Shown in pieces: positions 1-8,758 of a stretch of 64,000 nucleotides of DNA; position 1 is the first letter of the stretch; each line of letters begins with the position of its first letter. The notes below the pieces were generated by a model, which was not told the DNA's origin, did no database searches, and saw nothing but the letters and a program-made list of their open reading frames with translations. Source of the stretch: Chloroflexota bacterium. GTDB taxonomy: Bacteria > Chloroflexota > Ktedonobacteria > Ktedonobacterales > JADMIN01. A program made the translations under genes and the position numbers. The DNA lies in NCBI GenBank assembly GCA_021323855.1, contig JAJPKE010000025.1, positions 22,432 through 86,431 on the forward strand, in the 5' to 3' direction.

Positions 1-36
1 TCAATCAGCCAGAATCAGGCGAGCGGAGGAATCACC

Positions 37-441
37 TTGGCGGAGTTTCAAGGGGCTTACTATTACGGGACAGGACGGCGCAAGACCGCCGTTGCGCGGG
101 TGCGCCTGTACCCCAACGGCGATGGCCAGATCATCGTCAACGGGCGCGGCGCGGATGAATATTTCCCGCGCGAGACGCTGATGCAGGCGGTACGCAGTCC
201 GCTGCGTATGCTGGAGCTAAACAATCGCTTCAACATTTCAGTGAAGGTGGTCGGTGGCGGCGTCAGCGGCCAGGCCGGCGCTGTGCGGCATGGCATCGCG
301 CGGGCGCTGGTGCGCGCGGATGAAGAGTTCCGTCCGACCCTGCGCAAGAACGGCTTTCTCACGCGCGACCCGCGCATGCGGGAGCGCAAGAAGTATGGCT
401 TGAAGCGCGCCCGCAAGGCGAAGCAGTACACCAAGCGGTAA
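37..441 (+). CDS. rpsI: 30S ribosomal protein S9
   Basis: Ribosomal protein S9 (uS9) of the small subunit, with a C-terminal tail that reaches the P-site tRNA. The 134-residue protein has the family N-terminus with [14 protein letters not shown], the [19 protein letters not shown] core, and the basic end [20 protein letters not shown]. The start is TTG, supported by GCGGAGGA six bases upstream; no ATG gives a full-length S9. The usual neighbour rplM would lie just before the window. A strong terminator follows the stop, so this is the last gene of its operon. Confidence 0.97.
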   Translation: MAEFQGAYYYGTGRRKTAVARVRLYPNGDGQIIVNGRGADEYFPRETLMQAVRSPLRMLELNNRFNISVKVVGGGVSGQAGAVRHGIARALVRADEEFRPTLRKNGFLTRDPRMRERKKYGLKRARKAKQYTKR

Positions 442-457
442 TTTTCTTACGAGCGGG

Positions 458-502
458 ACGACAGCCAGATGGCATAATCGCCATCTGGCTGTCGTTGTTT
501 TT
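458..502 (+). terminator. rho-independent terminator of rpsI
   Basis: A perfect 16-bp inverted repeat (458-473 with 480-495) with a 6-nt loop ATAATC is followed by GTTTTT. It begins 17 nt after the rpsI stop codon. Confidence 0.9.
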
Positions 503-861
503 GGAACTGAATAGGACTTCTGCAAAGCTATTCATCAGCCACACTACCAACTCAACTATCAAAGCCAGTTCCCTTTTGCAAGATATAGTCATGACACCTG
601 AATGACTCCTACATGACTCCTGGATGACCTTCTCATCTCACTATTGCCCGGGTACAGTTGCCTTACCTTCTCTACTGTTCGTAGTGCAACGTCCCGGCGA
701 TGGAGAACAGGAGATTACATGAGTATAGCGTAGGAACTAATGTCGTCTATGACTGGCCAGTACTGTCCTTACATGCCTCCTTCTGGCTTGTAGAAAGGTG
801 GCATGTGCCAGTATCGAAACCTGTTAAAACCCTCAGTGCGATGATCGAGGAGACACTACCT
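503..861. other. intergenic region without a supported gene
   Basis: About 360 bases between the rpsI terminator and the next supported start. The track opens an ORF at 700, but its first 54 codons have no recognisable features. Near-identical repeats of ATGACTCCT occur around 600-625. The promoter of the secreted-protein cluster probably lies here, but no convincing -35/-10 pair was identified. Confidence 0.5.
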
Positions 862-1560
862 ATGGAATCTACCAGCGCCCATGTTCACGACACGCAACCA
901 GATGTTTCTGTTACCTACGACCAGCAGTACACTTCGCGCTACCACCATGTCTTGGTGAGCCGTGTGGTGAACCAATGGGGCCGCATACTCCTGGCGCTCA
1001 GTGCGCTTCTTCTGGGGGTACTGGCTACCAACGCCGGTACCGCCCTCGCTGCGCCTGTGCAGACGCGCCAAGCACAGCAGACGCATCTCCAGCACGTTGT
1101 GAGCAGGCTCGACGCATCAACGGTGCATGTCATGGCTTTTGCCAGTTGCTCAGGCGTCCATTGCGATAATACCGATCCCTACACTACCAACTGTGCCAGT
1201 GGCAGCTATTGGGTAGTTACGTCATCTCCGCTGACCGACGTGGTCACACATACCACCAGTTGGAACTATGGCTATCTGCAATTGTGGTGGTCCCAGACCT
1301 GCCAGACCAACTGGATTCGCGGCCAAGTCTATGAATCTGGGTCAGTGGACAACTACTATCGGATGCAGACACAAGCTGGCAGCCCGTCCGTGGTCCATAG
1401 CAATCGAGGTACCCTGCCGGATTGGACCAATCAATGGTATACCGGCAATGCCAGCGCTTGCGGTATCGTCGAGATTTCCTTTAGCTCTGGTGGACCCAAC
1501 TACGTGAGATACGAAGCGGAAGTGAATAATCCCGGCTACACCTGCTCCTACGACTTTTGA
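862..1560 (+). CDS. membrane-anchored or secreted DUF2690-like protein
   Basis: A 232-residue protein of unknown function if the start is the ATG at 862, which has GAGGAG nine bases upstream. The track's longer ORF starts at 700 without such support. Residues 1-38 are polar, followed by one hydrophobic segment (ILLALSALLLGVLA) ending in ALAAP, which may be a late signal peptide or anchor. The exported part has CSGVHC, then D-P-Y-T-T-N-C, and a later LQLWWSQTCQTNW, a layout resembling DUF2690 proteins of Gram-positive bacteria. Even cysteine content suggests disulfides. It is followed by two more exported orphan proteins on the same strand. Confidence 0.7.
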   Translation: MESTSAHVHDTQPDVSVTYDQQYTSRYHHVLVSRVVNQWGRILLALSALLLGVLATNAGTALAAPVQTRQAQQTHLQHVVSRLDASTVHVMAFASCSGVHCDNTDPYTTNCASGSYWVVTSSPLTDVVTHTTSWNYGYLQLWWSQTCQTNWIRGQVYESGSVDNYYRMQTQAGSPSVVHSNRGTLPDWTNQWYTGNASACGIVEISFSSGGPNYVRYEAEVNNPGYTCSYDF

Positions 1561-1626
1561 TAGCGGTTGCTTTGTGAGCAACTTCATCCCTTTGTCGTCG
1601 AACACATGATTGCAGGAGGAGTAGCT

Positions 1627-2655
1627 ATGCGAAGATCACTTCTCGCCCTGATACTGGTTGTTGCGCTGGCGGTGATGACCTGGGCGAACTTCCGTTTTTC
1701 GGGCACGGCTCATGCGGCGCCGCTGACAACGAGCCTCTCTCCCGTCGTCACTAACAGCTACTACGTGGATAGCAACTGGTACGCCAACACCAACCCTGAT
1801 AGTTACGCGAGCAAGCTCGGCGCATCTGATGCTCTCGGAGAGAATCAAACCCTGGTCAACAAGGGCATTCATTGTACGAAGGGCGAGTACCTGATCTACA
1901 CCATCCTCGACTTTGGCTCCCCCCGCGATGGCAACATCTACAACTGGGCAGGAGCAACCATTGATTACGGTGGCGGGCCGAATCAGGTGTGGACCATCGT
2001 TGAGGACTACGCCAACAGTTGGTACGCCAACTCGTACAACTGCTTTACGCTCAATCTCCTCATCGGGGTCAACAACTCATCCATCTGCGGAAGCAATGAC
2101 ACGATGGCCAGTTGCGACCAGGCAGCAGGTTTCGATCTTGCTACTGCCGTCGAGGAGGTAAACTACGATCTTGCTACCGCCGGAGAGGGCTGGCAGATTA
2201 CCAGTAAAGGCGCGATTGACGCGGAAGGCTGGTATGACCCTCCATACGACTACTTTGGTAGCTATGGCAGCGCCTCCAACTTCGCAGATGGATTCGACAA
2301 TTACGACGTCAAGAACGGCGTAGCCTGGAACCTCTACGACTTTGGCGATGCGCAGTCTAACTGCTACGAGTACACGAAGGATTGGTGCGAAGGGCCTGGT
2401 GTGTACGGCAACGTGTATCAATTGGCCTGGGGTATCGGCTATGACGAGCCGTTCCCCGAAGCCTACAGCAGCACCCATAACGGCTGGTGGGCACAGGTGA
2501 GCAGTTACTCCAATAAAGGCAACCAGGGGCGCATCCAATACTATGTGGTCATGCTTTCCAGCAGTGGCGACACCTCAGACTGGCAGAACTTCATCAACCA
2601 GAACGCTGGCTATATCCCCTATAGCCTCTTCGATGGGTCGGTCCAATATTGGTGA
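1627..2655 (+). CDS. secreted protein of unknown function
   Basis: Unrecognised 342-residue exported protein. The ATG at 1627 has AGGAGGA six bases upstream and gives a clean signal peptide: MRRS, hydrophobic core LLALILVVALAVMTW, cleavage near AHAAP. The 20 codons before it in the track are probably not translated. The mature part is rich in Tyr, Trp, Asn and Ser with three or four Cys pairs. WYANTNPDSY near the N-terminus and SWYANSYNCF later share a W-Y-A-N motif. It lies 66 bp after the DUF2690-like gene and 46 bp before the next gene, so the three are probably co-transcribed. It could be an extracellular enzyme or a surface protein; the sequence does not decide. Confidence 0.75.
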   Translation: MRRSLLALILVVALAVMTWANFRFSGTAHAAPLTTSLSPVVTNSYYVDSNWYANTNPDSYASKLGASDALGENQTLVNKGIHCTKGEYLIYTILDFGSPRDGNIYNWAGATIDYGGGPNQVWTIVEDYANSWYANSYNCFTLNLLIGVNNSSICGSNDTMASCDQAAGFDLATAVEEVNYDLATAGEGWQITSKGAIDAEGWYDPPYDYFGSYGSASNFADGFDNYDVKNGVAWNLYDFGDAQSNCYEYTKDWCEGPGVYGNVYQLAWGIGYDEPFPEAYSSTHNGWWAQVSSYSNKGNQGRIQYYVVMLSSSGDTSDWQNFINQNAGYIPYSLFDGSVQYW

Positions 2656-2701
2656 TCGTGCCTCGGTGATCGTAGCAAGCAGTGCTGAAAGGAACACATT
2701 G

Positions 2702-3331
2702 GTGTCTCATACTGTATCAAAGGCGTCGAAACAGCGCCACCTGCCTCAACGGACGAAACGCCGCCAGCGCATTACAAGGCGCATGCCTGCGAAGAATTTG
2801 CCCACGCGCGCGCTGCTGATTGCTGGCATTGTCGCCGCTGGCGTCCTCGTACTCGTCGTTGGCGTGACGATTGCCAGCGCCAGCCCATCCGTCGCGCTCA
2901 ACCGTAAGCAGCAGGCAGTTCAGATGCAAGCGCAATGGAAAGCCGCGCATGATCGTTCTCCGGCTGCCAAGCAGGGTGGGCAAAGTGCGATTGCCTGCGT
3001 GGTTATTCAGAATCAGCCGCCGCAAATTGTCAACCTGAGCGGTCAGGCGCCGCTCCCTGGGCAGAACTACAACAGCTACATCAGGATGACCTCCACCGAG
3101 GGAACACCTTATACTGTGTTTGGTGAGGTGAATCAGCTTGCTGTACAGGTGCGGCCCCAGAATCCGTGCAGCGCCAGTGGCGCGCTGGCGCCGATCCACT
3201 TCTATCCGGCTCCGCAACGGGTCGGTCAATTGACCCTAACTGCTGTGCAGGGCGATGTCGTCACCTTCACCACCGCAGCCCATACGACTGGCCGGTTCAA
3301 CTATGTGACTGGACAGTATTTAGACCACTAG
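2702..3331 (+). CDS. membrane-anchored protein of unknown function
   Basis: Third gene of the exported cluster. The GTG at 2702 has AAAGGA eight bases upstream and gives 209 residues; an alternative ATG lies at 2783. The track's start at 2543 would overlap the previous gene by over 100 bases and is unlikely. A very basic N-terminus (QRTKRRQRITRR) precedes one transmembrane segment, LLIAGIVAAGVLVLVVGVTI, so the type II topology is probably N-in. The outer domain holds two Cys and a beta-rich C-terminus ending TGRFNYVTGQYLDH. No family recognised. Confidence 0.7.
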   Translation: MSHTVSKASKQRHLPQRTKRRQRITRRMPAKNLPTRALLIAGIVAAGVLVLVVGVTIASASPSVALNRKQQAVQMQAQWKAAHDRSPAAKQGGQSAIACVVIQNQPPQIVNLSGQAPLPGQNYNSYIRMTSTEGTPYTVFGEVNQLAVQVRPQNPCSASGALAPIHFYPAPQRVGQLTLTAVQGDVVTFTTAAHTTGRFNYVTGQYLDH

Positions 3332-3347
3332 CGCCAAGCTGGTGAAG

Positions 3348-3390
3348 TCTCTCGGTGGCCTGGATAGAAATATCCTATGTCACCGAGAGA
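3348..3390. terminator. bidirectional hairpin between convergent genes
   Basis: A perfect 10-bp outer stem TCTCTCGGTG/CACCGAGAGA encloses an inner GGATA-GAAA-TATCC hairpin with a GNRA-type tetraloop. It lies between the ends of the secreted-protein gene (+) and the PadR gene (-). No long T run follows, so its efficiency is uncertain. Confidence 0.55.
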
Positions 3391-3397
3391 TCAACCA

Positions 3398-4045
3398 TTA
3401 GTAGTTGTGTTGCGCGTGAAACTCCTCGATAGCGGCAATCGCCTCATCACACCAGGCAATGTAACTCTCCTGTACGCCGACGCCACGCCGCGCGGTCAGC
3501 CGTTGCCCCAGCGCCGCCGCTGCCTTGTGCGGATCGCCTGTTCGTTCTTCCTCTTCTCTGCGACGCGCCAATTCCTCATAGTGCGCCTTGCGCTCCACAT
3601 GCCGCGCTCGTGCCATGCGCAATAAGGCGATGGCGCGCTCCGGCGGCAAGAATCCATAGCAGAGCGCCTTCACCAACTGTTCGTCGCGCACCTCGGCATC
3701 GGCTGCCGGCAGCTCCACCCACTCCATGAGCATTTCAGTGCCAGACGGCGTGAGATGATACACCTTGCGTGTTGGTCCCTGCTCGCTCGGCACCTCTGTG
3801 TACTCCACTAGCCCGCGCTGCTCCAGGTCCGCCAGCGCCGGATAGATGCTGCTATGTCCCACACTCCAGAAATGCTTTGTCACGAACGCGAACCACTGCG
3901 CAATGTCGTAGCCGGAACGCGGCTCCTGCGCCAGACTGGCGAGAATCGCGTACTGGCACATCGTAAATTGCTTTGACTGCTTGGGCTGTTTTGTATGCTT
4001 CGATTGTTTTGATCGTTCAAGCTGTATTTCTCGTTTCGTAGTCAT
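3398..4045 (-). CDS. PadR family transcriptional regulator
   Basis: A 215-residue PadR-type repressor. After a Lys/Gln/Ser-rich N-terminal extension (KQSKHTKQPKQSKQ) the winged helix runs from about residue 28 to 110, with the family hallmarks SGYDIAQWF, SSIYPALADLEQRGLVEY and KVYHLTPSG. The C-terminal helical part (AHYEELARRREEEE) would form the dimerisation region, as in PadR subfamily 1 proteins with a vinculin-like C-terminal domain. GAGGAG lies upstream of the ATG. It is divergent from the MFS exporter, and two PadR-type dyads lie between them, so it probably represses the exporter and itself, with release by a small ligand. Confidence 0.93.
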   Translation of the reverse strand: MTTKREIQLERSKQSKHTKQPKQSKQFTMCQYAILASLAQEPRSGYDIAQWFAFVTKHFWSVGHSSIYPALADLEQRGLVEYTEVPSEQGPTRKVYHLTPSGTEMLMEWVELPAADAEVRDEQLVKALCYGFLPPERAIALLRMARARHVERKAHYEELARRREEEERTGDPHKAAAALGQRLTARRGVGVQESYIAWCDEAIAAIEEFHAQHNY

Positions 4046-4061
4046 GTTGCCATCTCCTCAC

Positions 4062-4079
4062 TATGTCTCCCTTGACATA
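4062..4079. promoter_or_regulatory. PadR-type operator 1
   Basis: Dyad TATGTC-N6-GACATA (extended to CTATGTC/GACATAG). It overlaps the -35 element of the exporter promoter. The ATGT...ACAT core is the recognised PadR-family binding pattern. Confidence 0.75.
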
Positions 4080-4101
4080 GTTATACCACGCGCGTTACTA
4101 T
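4072..4101 (+). promoter_or_regulatory. promoter of the MFS exporter operon
   Basis: Consensus -35 TTGACA (4072-4077) and -10 TACTAT (4096-4101) separated by 18 bp. Both elements overlap the two PadR-type dyads, which fits direct repression by the divergent PadR protein. Confidence 0.75.
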
Positions 4102-4116
4102 GTCTGTGCAGACATA
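4099..4116. promoter_or_regulatory. PadR-type operator 2
   Basis: Second dyad TATGTC-N6-GACATA with the same arms as operator 1, centred 37 bp away. It overlaps the -10 element and the expected transcription start of the exporter. Confidence 0.75.
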
Positions 4117-4151
4117 CTCGTGCGTGACTACAAGGCTGAGGGAGAGATGAC

Positions 4152-5768
4152 ATGTTTGCAGAGAATCGCACACAGAAGCTCGGCACATTGCTCGTGACGT
4201 GCATCGGCTTCTTTATGGTGCTGCTCGACGCCTCCATCGTGACGGTGGCGCTGCCGACCATCCAGCGCGATTTGCACGCGCAGCTTGCCGATTTGCAGTG
4301 GGTGGTGGACGCCTATACGCTGCCCTTCGCCGTGCTGCTGTTGACGGCGGGCACGCTGGGCGACCGTTTTGGGCGCAAGCGCGTGTTCCTGATTGGATTG
4401 TTGGTGTTTACCATTGGCTCTGCCATCTGTGGCGTTGCGCCATCGCTCGGCTGGCTGATCGCAGGGCGCGTGTTGCAGGGCGCCGGTGGCGCGGCGCTCT
4501 CGCCGGGGAGCCTCTCAGTGCTGGCCGCCGCCTTCAGTAATCCCCGCGAGCGAACCCAGGTCATTGGCATCTGGTCGGGCGTTTCGGGCATTGCGCTAGC
4601 GGCGGGGCCGCTGCTCGGCGGTTTGCTGATCCAGATATCTGGATGGCAGGCGATCTTCTTCGTCAACCTGCCCATCGGCGTGATTGCATTGTTGCTGGGC
4701 CTGCCGCTACTGGCGGAATCGCGCAATCCCAGCGCCAAGCGCATTGATGTGCCGGGGCAGGCGCTGGCGATTGCAGGGCTGCTGGCGTTGATCTATGCGT
4801 TGATCGAAGGGCAGGCCGATGGCTGGGGGTCGCCGCTGATCGTCGCGCTCTTCATTGCGGCGGCGGCGCTGCTGGTGGTGTTCCTCTTCGTGGAGGCGCG
4901 GGTACGCGAACCGCTGTTGCCGCTGGGCCTCTTCAAGAGCGCCACGTTCTCGACCGCCAATTTCGCGGCGTTGATCGTCGGTTTCGCGTTGATGGGTGCC
5001 GTCTTCTTCATTGCGCAGTACTTCCAGGAGGTGCAGGGCTATACGGCGCTGCAATCCGGTGAGCGCACGCTGCCCAACACCATCGGCATCTTCATCATGG
5101 CGCCGCTGGCCGGGCGCATCACCGCGCGCTTTGGCCCACGTCTGCCGGTAGCGTTCGGCGCGTTGCTCTCCGGCGTGGCGCTGCTGCTCCTGACACGCCT
5201 CACGCCGACAACCGGGTACGCCGCTATCTGGTGGAACCTGGGCATGCTAGGGGTCGGCTTCGGGCTGATGCTTACACCGATCACATCAGCGGTCCTCGCG
5301 GCCACGCCGCCACAACGCGCCGGACTGGCCTCTTCGATGGTCAACACGAGCCGCCAAGTCGGCAGTGTCCTGGGAATAGCCGTCCTGGGCGCAGTTGTCG
5401 AGAACCAGGAGGCGCAGAACCTCGCCAGCAACTTCACTGGTCTACACATACCGGCGCATCTTGGTGATACCCTCGCCAATGCCATCGCCACGGCGGGCGC
5501 GGACGCCGGACAACTTCATCTTGCCACCCGGTTGCCGTTAGCTGTTTCGGCGCTACGTGGCATCATCGGCCAGTCGTTCACCGAGGCGCTACACCCGTCG
5601 TTTGTGATCTCCGGGGTGGCGTTGCTTGTCGTCGCGGCGCTGGCGGCGCTGCTGCTGGGGCGCGGCGGCCACCTCACCACACAGAACACACAAGAGATGA
5701 GCGAGATTCCCGGCACACTCGCTGGCACAGTTCAAGAGATTCAGCAGCCTATCGTGGTGGATGCGTAA
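4152..5768 (+). CDS. DHA2 family MFS drug exporter
   Basis: A 538-residue major facilitator of the 14-helix DHA2 (EmrB/QacA) group, expected to export hydrophobic compounds in exchange for protons. Family motifs: D at LLDASIVTVALPTI in helix 1, motif A GTLGDRFGRKRVFLIG, motif C-like GIALAAGPLLGGLLI, and WQAIFFVNLPIG. The ATG has GAGGGAGAG close upstream. It is the first gene of a run with a membrane protein and an SDR, under a PadR-controlled promoter, which suggests inducible efflux together with modification of a toxic compound. The substrate cannot be read from the sequence. Confidence 0.95.
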   Translation: MFAENRTQKLGTLLVTCIGFFMVLLDASIVTVALPTIQRDLHAQLADLQWVVDAYTLPFAVLLLTAGTLGDRFGRKRVFLIGLLVFTIGSAICGVAPSLGWLIAGRVLQGAGGAALSPGSLSVLAAAFSNPRERTQVIGIWSGVSGIALAAGPLLGGLLIQISGWQAIFFVNLPIGVIALLLGLPLLAESRNPSAKRIDVPGQALAIAGLLALIYALIEGQADGWGSPLIVALFIAAAALLVVFLFVEARVREPLLPLGLFKSATFSTANFAALIVGFALMGAVFFIAQYFQEVQGYTALQSGERTLPNTIGIFIMAPLAGRITARFGPRLPVAFGALLSGVALLLLTRLTPTTGYAAIWWNLGMLGVGFGLMLTPITSAVLAATPPQRAGLASSMVNTSRQVGSVLGIAVLGAVVENQEAQNLASNFTGLHIPAHLGDTLANAIATAGADAGQLHLATRLPLAVSALRGIIGQSFTEALHPSFVISGVALLVVAALAALLLGRGGHLTTQNTQEMSEIPGTLAGTVQEIQQPIVVDA

Positions 5769-5850
5769 CAGGCTGCCCATGAGAGAAAGATGACTATGAG
5801 GCCCGATAGGCATACGCTGCTCATCAGGGCTGCTGTTGGAGGAGTTTGTT

Positions 5851-6396
5851 ATGAACACCACGCTATTCTTCGTCGTCCAGGTGGCGCTCAATGCGCTTGT
5901 CTTTGTCCTCATCGCGCTGTGGTATGTCGCGCCGCGTCTGGCGCGCCTGCCGCGCGCTCGTGCCCTTGCGCCGCTGCTCTTCCTGAGCGCCTTCCGCAGC
6001 GAAGGAACCGTGTTTCTCATCTCCGGTGTGGTTGGCTCACGTCTGCCGGAGCAGTTTGCAACCCCAGCGGCGTATGGCGACCTGCTGGCGGCGGTCCTGG
6101 CAGTTGCTGCGTTGCTGCTGCTACGCGCGAGATGGCGCGGAGCGCTCGTATTCGTTTGGCTCTTCAATATTGAGGGGACGTTCGATTTGCTGAACGCGAT
6201 CTTCCAGGGCGTGCGCGCCAATGTCCCCGTTCAGCCACTCGGACCGGGTTGGTTCATCCTGACGCTCTATGTTCCCGCGTTGCTCGTGGCGCATCTTGTG
6301 ATCTTCTGGGTGCTGCTGCGCCGCGAACATCCGTTAGGCGTGAACGCCACGAGTCCAGACAAGTTAGAGACACTGGTGACTATCGAGAGTCGCTAA
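5851..6396 (+). CDS. polytopic membrane protein of unknown function
   Basis: A 181-residue protein. The ATG at 5851 has GGAGGAG six bases upstream; the track's TTG start five codons earlier lies within that ribosome-binding site. Hydrophobic stretches suggest five membrane helices: about 4-26, 40-62, 76-94, 99-120 and 135-157. FNIEGTFDLLNAI between helices is a possible conserved site. It lies 82 bp after the exporter and 44 bp before an SDR, so it probably belongs to the PadR-controlled operon. No family assigned. Confidence 0.75.
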   Translation: MNTTLFFVVQVALNALVFVLIALWYVAPRLARLPRARALAPLLFLSAFRSEGTVFLISGVVGSRLPEQFATPAAYGDLLAAVLAVAALLLLRARWRGALVFVWLFNIEGTFDLLNAIFQGVRANVPVQPLGPGWFILTLYVPALLVAHLVIFWVLLRREHPLGVNATSPDKLETLVTIESR

Positions 6397-6440
6397 GCAG
6401 ATCAAATGTCGCGTAAGTGCGACAAAAGGAGATGTCCGTT

Positions 6441-7193
6441 ATGAAACTGGCCAATCGCACGATACTCATTACTGGCGGCGGTTCCGGTATCGGTCTGGCG
6501 CTCGCGCGGGCGCTGCTGGCGCGGGGCAATACGGTTGTGGTCACTGGTCGCAATGCGGCGAAACTGGAACAGGCGCAAAGAGACACACCCGGCCTGCATA
6601 CGGTGGTGAGCGATATCACGAACGAAGAAGAGATCAGGTCGCTCCTCATGCGCATCGAGGTTGAATATGGCGGTTTGGATCTGCTGGTGAATAACGCCGC
6701 CATCCTCAATTCCTATGATTTCCTGGGGCAAGAAGATCACTTCTCGTTGCTCGAACAGGAGGTTGCTACCAATCTGCTGGGAACTATCAAAGTCACCAGG
6801 CTTGCCCTCCCATTGGTGTTGAAACGTCCCCAGGCGGCTATCGTCACTATGTCGTCGGCGGTAGCATATGTTCCGGCGCCATCGTTGCCTGTCTATAGCG
6901 CCACCAAAGCTGCTGTTCACTCCCTGTCTCAGTCGCTACGCCAACAACTGGCAGGAACTCCGGTCAAAGTCTTTGAGGTGGCGCCGCCAACGGTGGATAC
7001 TGGGCTAGTCAAAGGGATGGGTGGCGCAAAACTTTCTCCTGATGTTGTAGTCCGTGAGATTGTCCATGCGCTCGAACACGAGACCTATGAGGTACGTGTG
7101 GGACAGGTGAAGGCGCTGTCCCTCGCTAACAGACTCTCTCCAGCCCTGGGGGCGCGTCTGATGGCGCGGGCAACAGCAAGCGATCATCACTAG
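6441..7193 (+). CDS. short-chain dehydrogenase/reductase (DltE-like)
   Basis: A 250-residue classical SDR acting on NAD(P)H. The nucleotide-binding motif is TGGGSGIG near residues 12-19, followed by NNAA, the catalytic Ser in VTMSSAVA and the Tyr/Lys pair in YSATKAA. The shape resembles DltE-like and cyclopentanol-dehydrogenase-like SDRs, and the substrate is unknown. The ATG at 6441 has AAAGGAG upstream; the longer track start at 6417 lacks one. It ends the run started by the PadR-controlled exporter and may reduce or detoxify the same compound, which is an inference from position. Confidence 0.92.
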   Translation: MKLANRTILITGGGSGIGLALARALLARGNTVVVTGRNAAKLEQAQRDTPGLHTVVSDITNEEEIRSLLMRIEVEYGGLDLLVNNAAILNSYDFLGQEDHFSLLEQEVATNLLGTIKVTRLALPLVLKRPQAAIVTMSSAVAYVPAPSLPVYSATKAAVHSLSQSLRQQLAGTPVKVFEVAPPTVDTGLVKGMGGAKLSPDVVVREIVHALEHETYEVRVGQVKALSLANRLSPALGARLMARATASDHH

Positions 7194-7316
7194 CAAGAGC
7201 CGCTTGCGCATCTTTTCGCCAAGCGTCTTGCGCTTACTGGCTTGGCATGATAGCCTATGCGTACGATACGCCTGAGTTGCGACCAACGCATTGTAAGCTC
7301 CGAAAAGGGTGCTATC

Positions 7317-7970
7317 ATGCCAGACCTCCTTGCCTCGCTGCATGCCCTCAAAATATGGACACTGCTCGCGGGTGTCTGCGCCGTCGTCGCTGCTATTGGG
7401 GCGGCATTCCTGCTTGCCTGGGCACGGCGGCGTTCGCGCGCATGGTGGATGGGCGTCGCAGCCTGTATACTCAGCGCCTGTGGCCTTGCCCTTGCCGAAC
7501 GCTGCTATGGCGCGTATCAAGACTTGCAGCCGGTCGCATCTTGCGGCGTATCAGGCTGCAAGCAGTGGTATCCCTGGATTGGACAGGCTATAGATCGCGC
7601 GCAGGTACTCGGTCTTGCGCTCATCATTGCCATCGCAACGGCGCTGGCGCTGGGGGCAGTCTCCGTGTTGCGAGATAGAACTCGACAGGCAGAACCAATA
7701 CTCCCGGTTCTACGCCGCATGGCGAGAGTTTTTATCGGTGTCTTGTTGCTAGATGGCGGCGCCTTCTGGCTGGTTCAGGGCATCGCCCACTGGCTCCAGT
7801 ATGCCTATCTGGCGGATATCAGCAACGCAGGCGACGGTTTGGGACAAATTCCGCTCTATCAGGCGATCTTAGAAACGTTTTGGGGTACTGCCGTCACCAT
7901 CGGCGGCATCGCCCTCCTGGCAGTTATTGCCGGTGCGACATGGAGACGCTCGCAAGCAGCAGCTCGTTGA
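7317..7970 (+). CDS. membrane protein of unknown function
   Basis: A 217-residue protein. The ATG at 7317 has AAAAGGG seven bases upstream; the track start twenty codons earlier is unsupported. Five hydrophobic segments are visible, including LLAGVCAVVAAIGAAFLLAW, LGLALIIAIATALALGAV and VTIGGIALLAVIAGATW. A loop after the second segment contains three Cys (ERCYGAY, VASCGVSGCKQW), possibly outside the membrane. A 123-bp gap separates it from the SDR. No family recognised. Confidence 0.7.
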   Translation: MPDLLASLHALKIWTLLAGVCAVVAAIGAAFLLAWARRRSRAWWMGVAACILSACGLALAERCYGAYQDLQPVASCGVSGCKQWYPWIGQAIDRAQVLGLALIIAIATALALGAVSVLRDRTRQAEPILPVLRRMARVFIGVLLLDGGAFWLVQGIAHWLQYAYLADISNAGDGLGQIPLYQAILETFWGTAVTIGGIALLAVIAGATWRRSQAAAR

Positions 7971-8151
7971 GCCATGCGTATCTACCGTTCCATTCATCCT
8001 CTGCACCCACAAACTCCCGTTAACCGGACATGAAATTTCCGGTTATCACGCTACCATGAGAATAATAGTGTGGCGTCCATGTCATCCCGATGCTGGCCTG
8101 ATAGTGGCGATGCGGGGAACGGCTGCATACACGCCACGCCGGAGGCTTCAC

Positions 8152-8685
8152 ATGACACCGCATAACCCGGCAGGTTCGGCAGATGAGGGACAAGATCAAC
8201 AAGATCACGATGGGCGCAACGACTTCGACTTCTATCTCGGCGCCTGGGATATCCGGCTGCGAAAGCTAATAGAACCCCTGAACGGCGATCACGAGTGGGA
8301 GGAATCCAATGCAGCTACGGTCGCGCAAAAGGTGCTTGGCGGTCTCGGTCACATTGATGATTTCACCATGGAGACAGCGGAAGGCACGGCGCGTGAATTG
8401 ACCCTGCGCCTCTTCGATCTACAGACGCGCTTGTGGAGCATCTACGGGGCAGATGGCACCAGCGCTGCGCTGCCGCCGCCCGCCATTGGGCGCTTCCAGA
8501 ATGGCGTTGGCGAGTTCTACAACCGGGACACCTTCGATGGCCAGAGCATCCTCATCCGTCTGACCTTTTCTGGCATCACCGCCAACTCGTTCCACTGGGA
8601 GCAGGCGCTTTCAGCGGATGGTGGTCGCACCTGGGAGACCAACTGGATGGCAGATTTTACTCGTCGCTCACCCGCACAGGAGTAG
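8152..8685 (+). CDS. DUF1579-like soluble protein
   Basis: A 177-residue soluble protein with no signal peptide. The ATG at 8152 has GGAGG six bases upstream. Earlier in-frame starts reach back to 7927 and would overlap the previous gene. The motif FDFYLGAWDIRLRKL and the closing FHWEQALSADGGRTWETNWMADF are typical of a lipocalin-like beta-barrel family related to DUF1579, often found beside other small detoxification genes. It lies 73 bp before a DHFR-like gene and is probably co-transcribed. The function is unknown. Confidence 0.7.
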   Translation: MTPHNPAGSADEGQDQQDHDGRNDFDFYLGAWDIRLRKLIEPLNGDHEWEESNAATVAQKVLGGLGHIDDFTMETAEGTARELTLRLFDLQTRLWSIYGADGTSAALPPPAIGRFQNGVGEFYNRDTFDGQSILIRLTFSGITANSFHWEQALSADGGRTWETNWMADFTRRSPAQE

Positions 8686-8758
8686 AACGAATTGCGCTGG
8701 CTGGTGAGCAAGATCACAACGACAACGCGCCCAATCAACCGTATGCGAGGAGAACATT

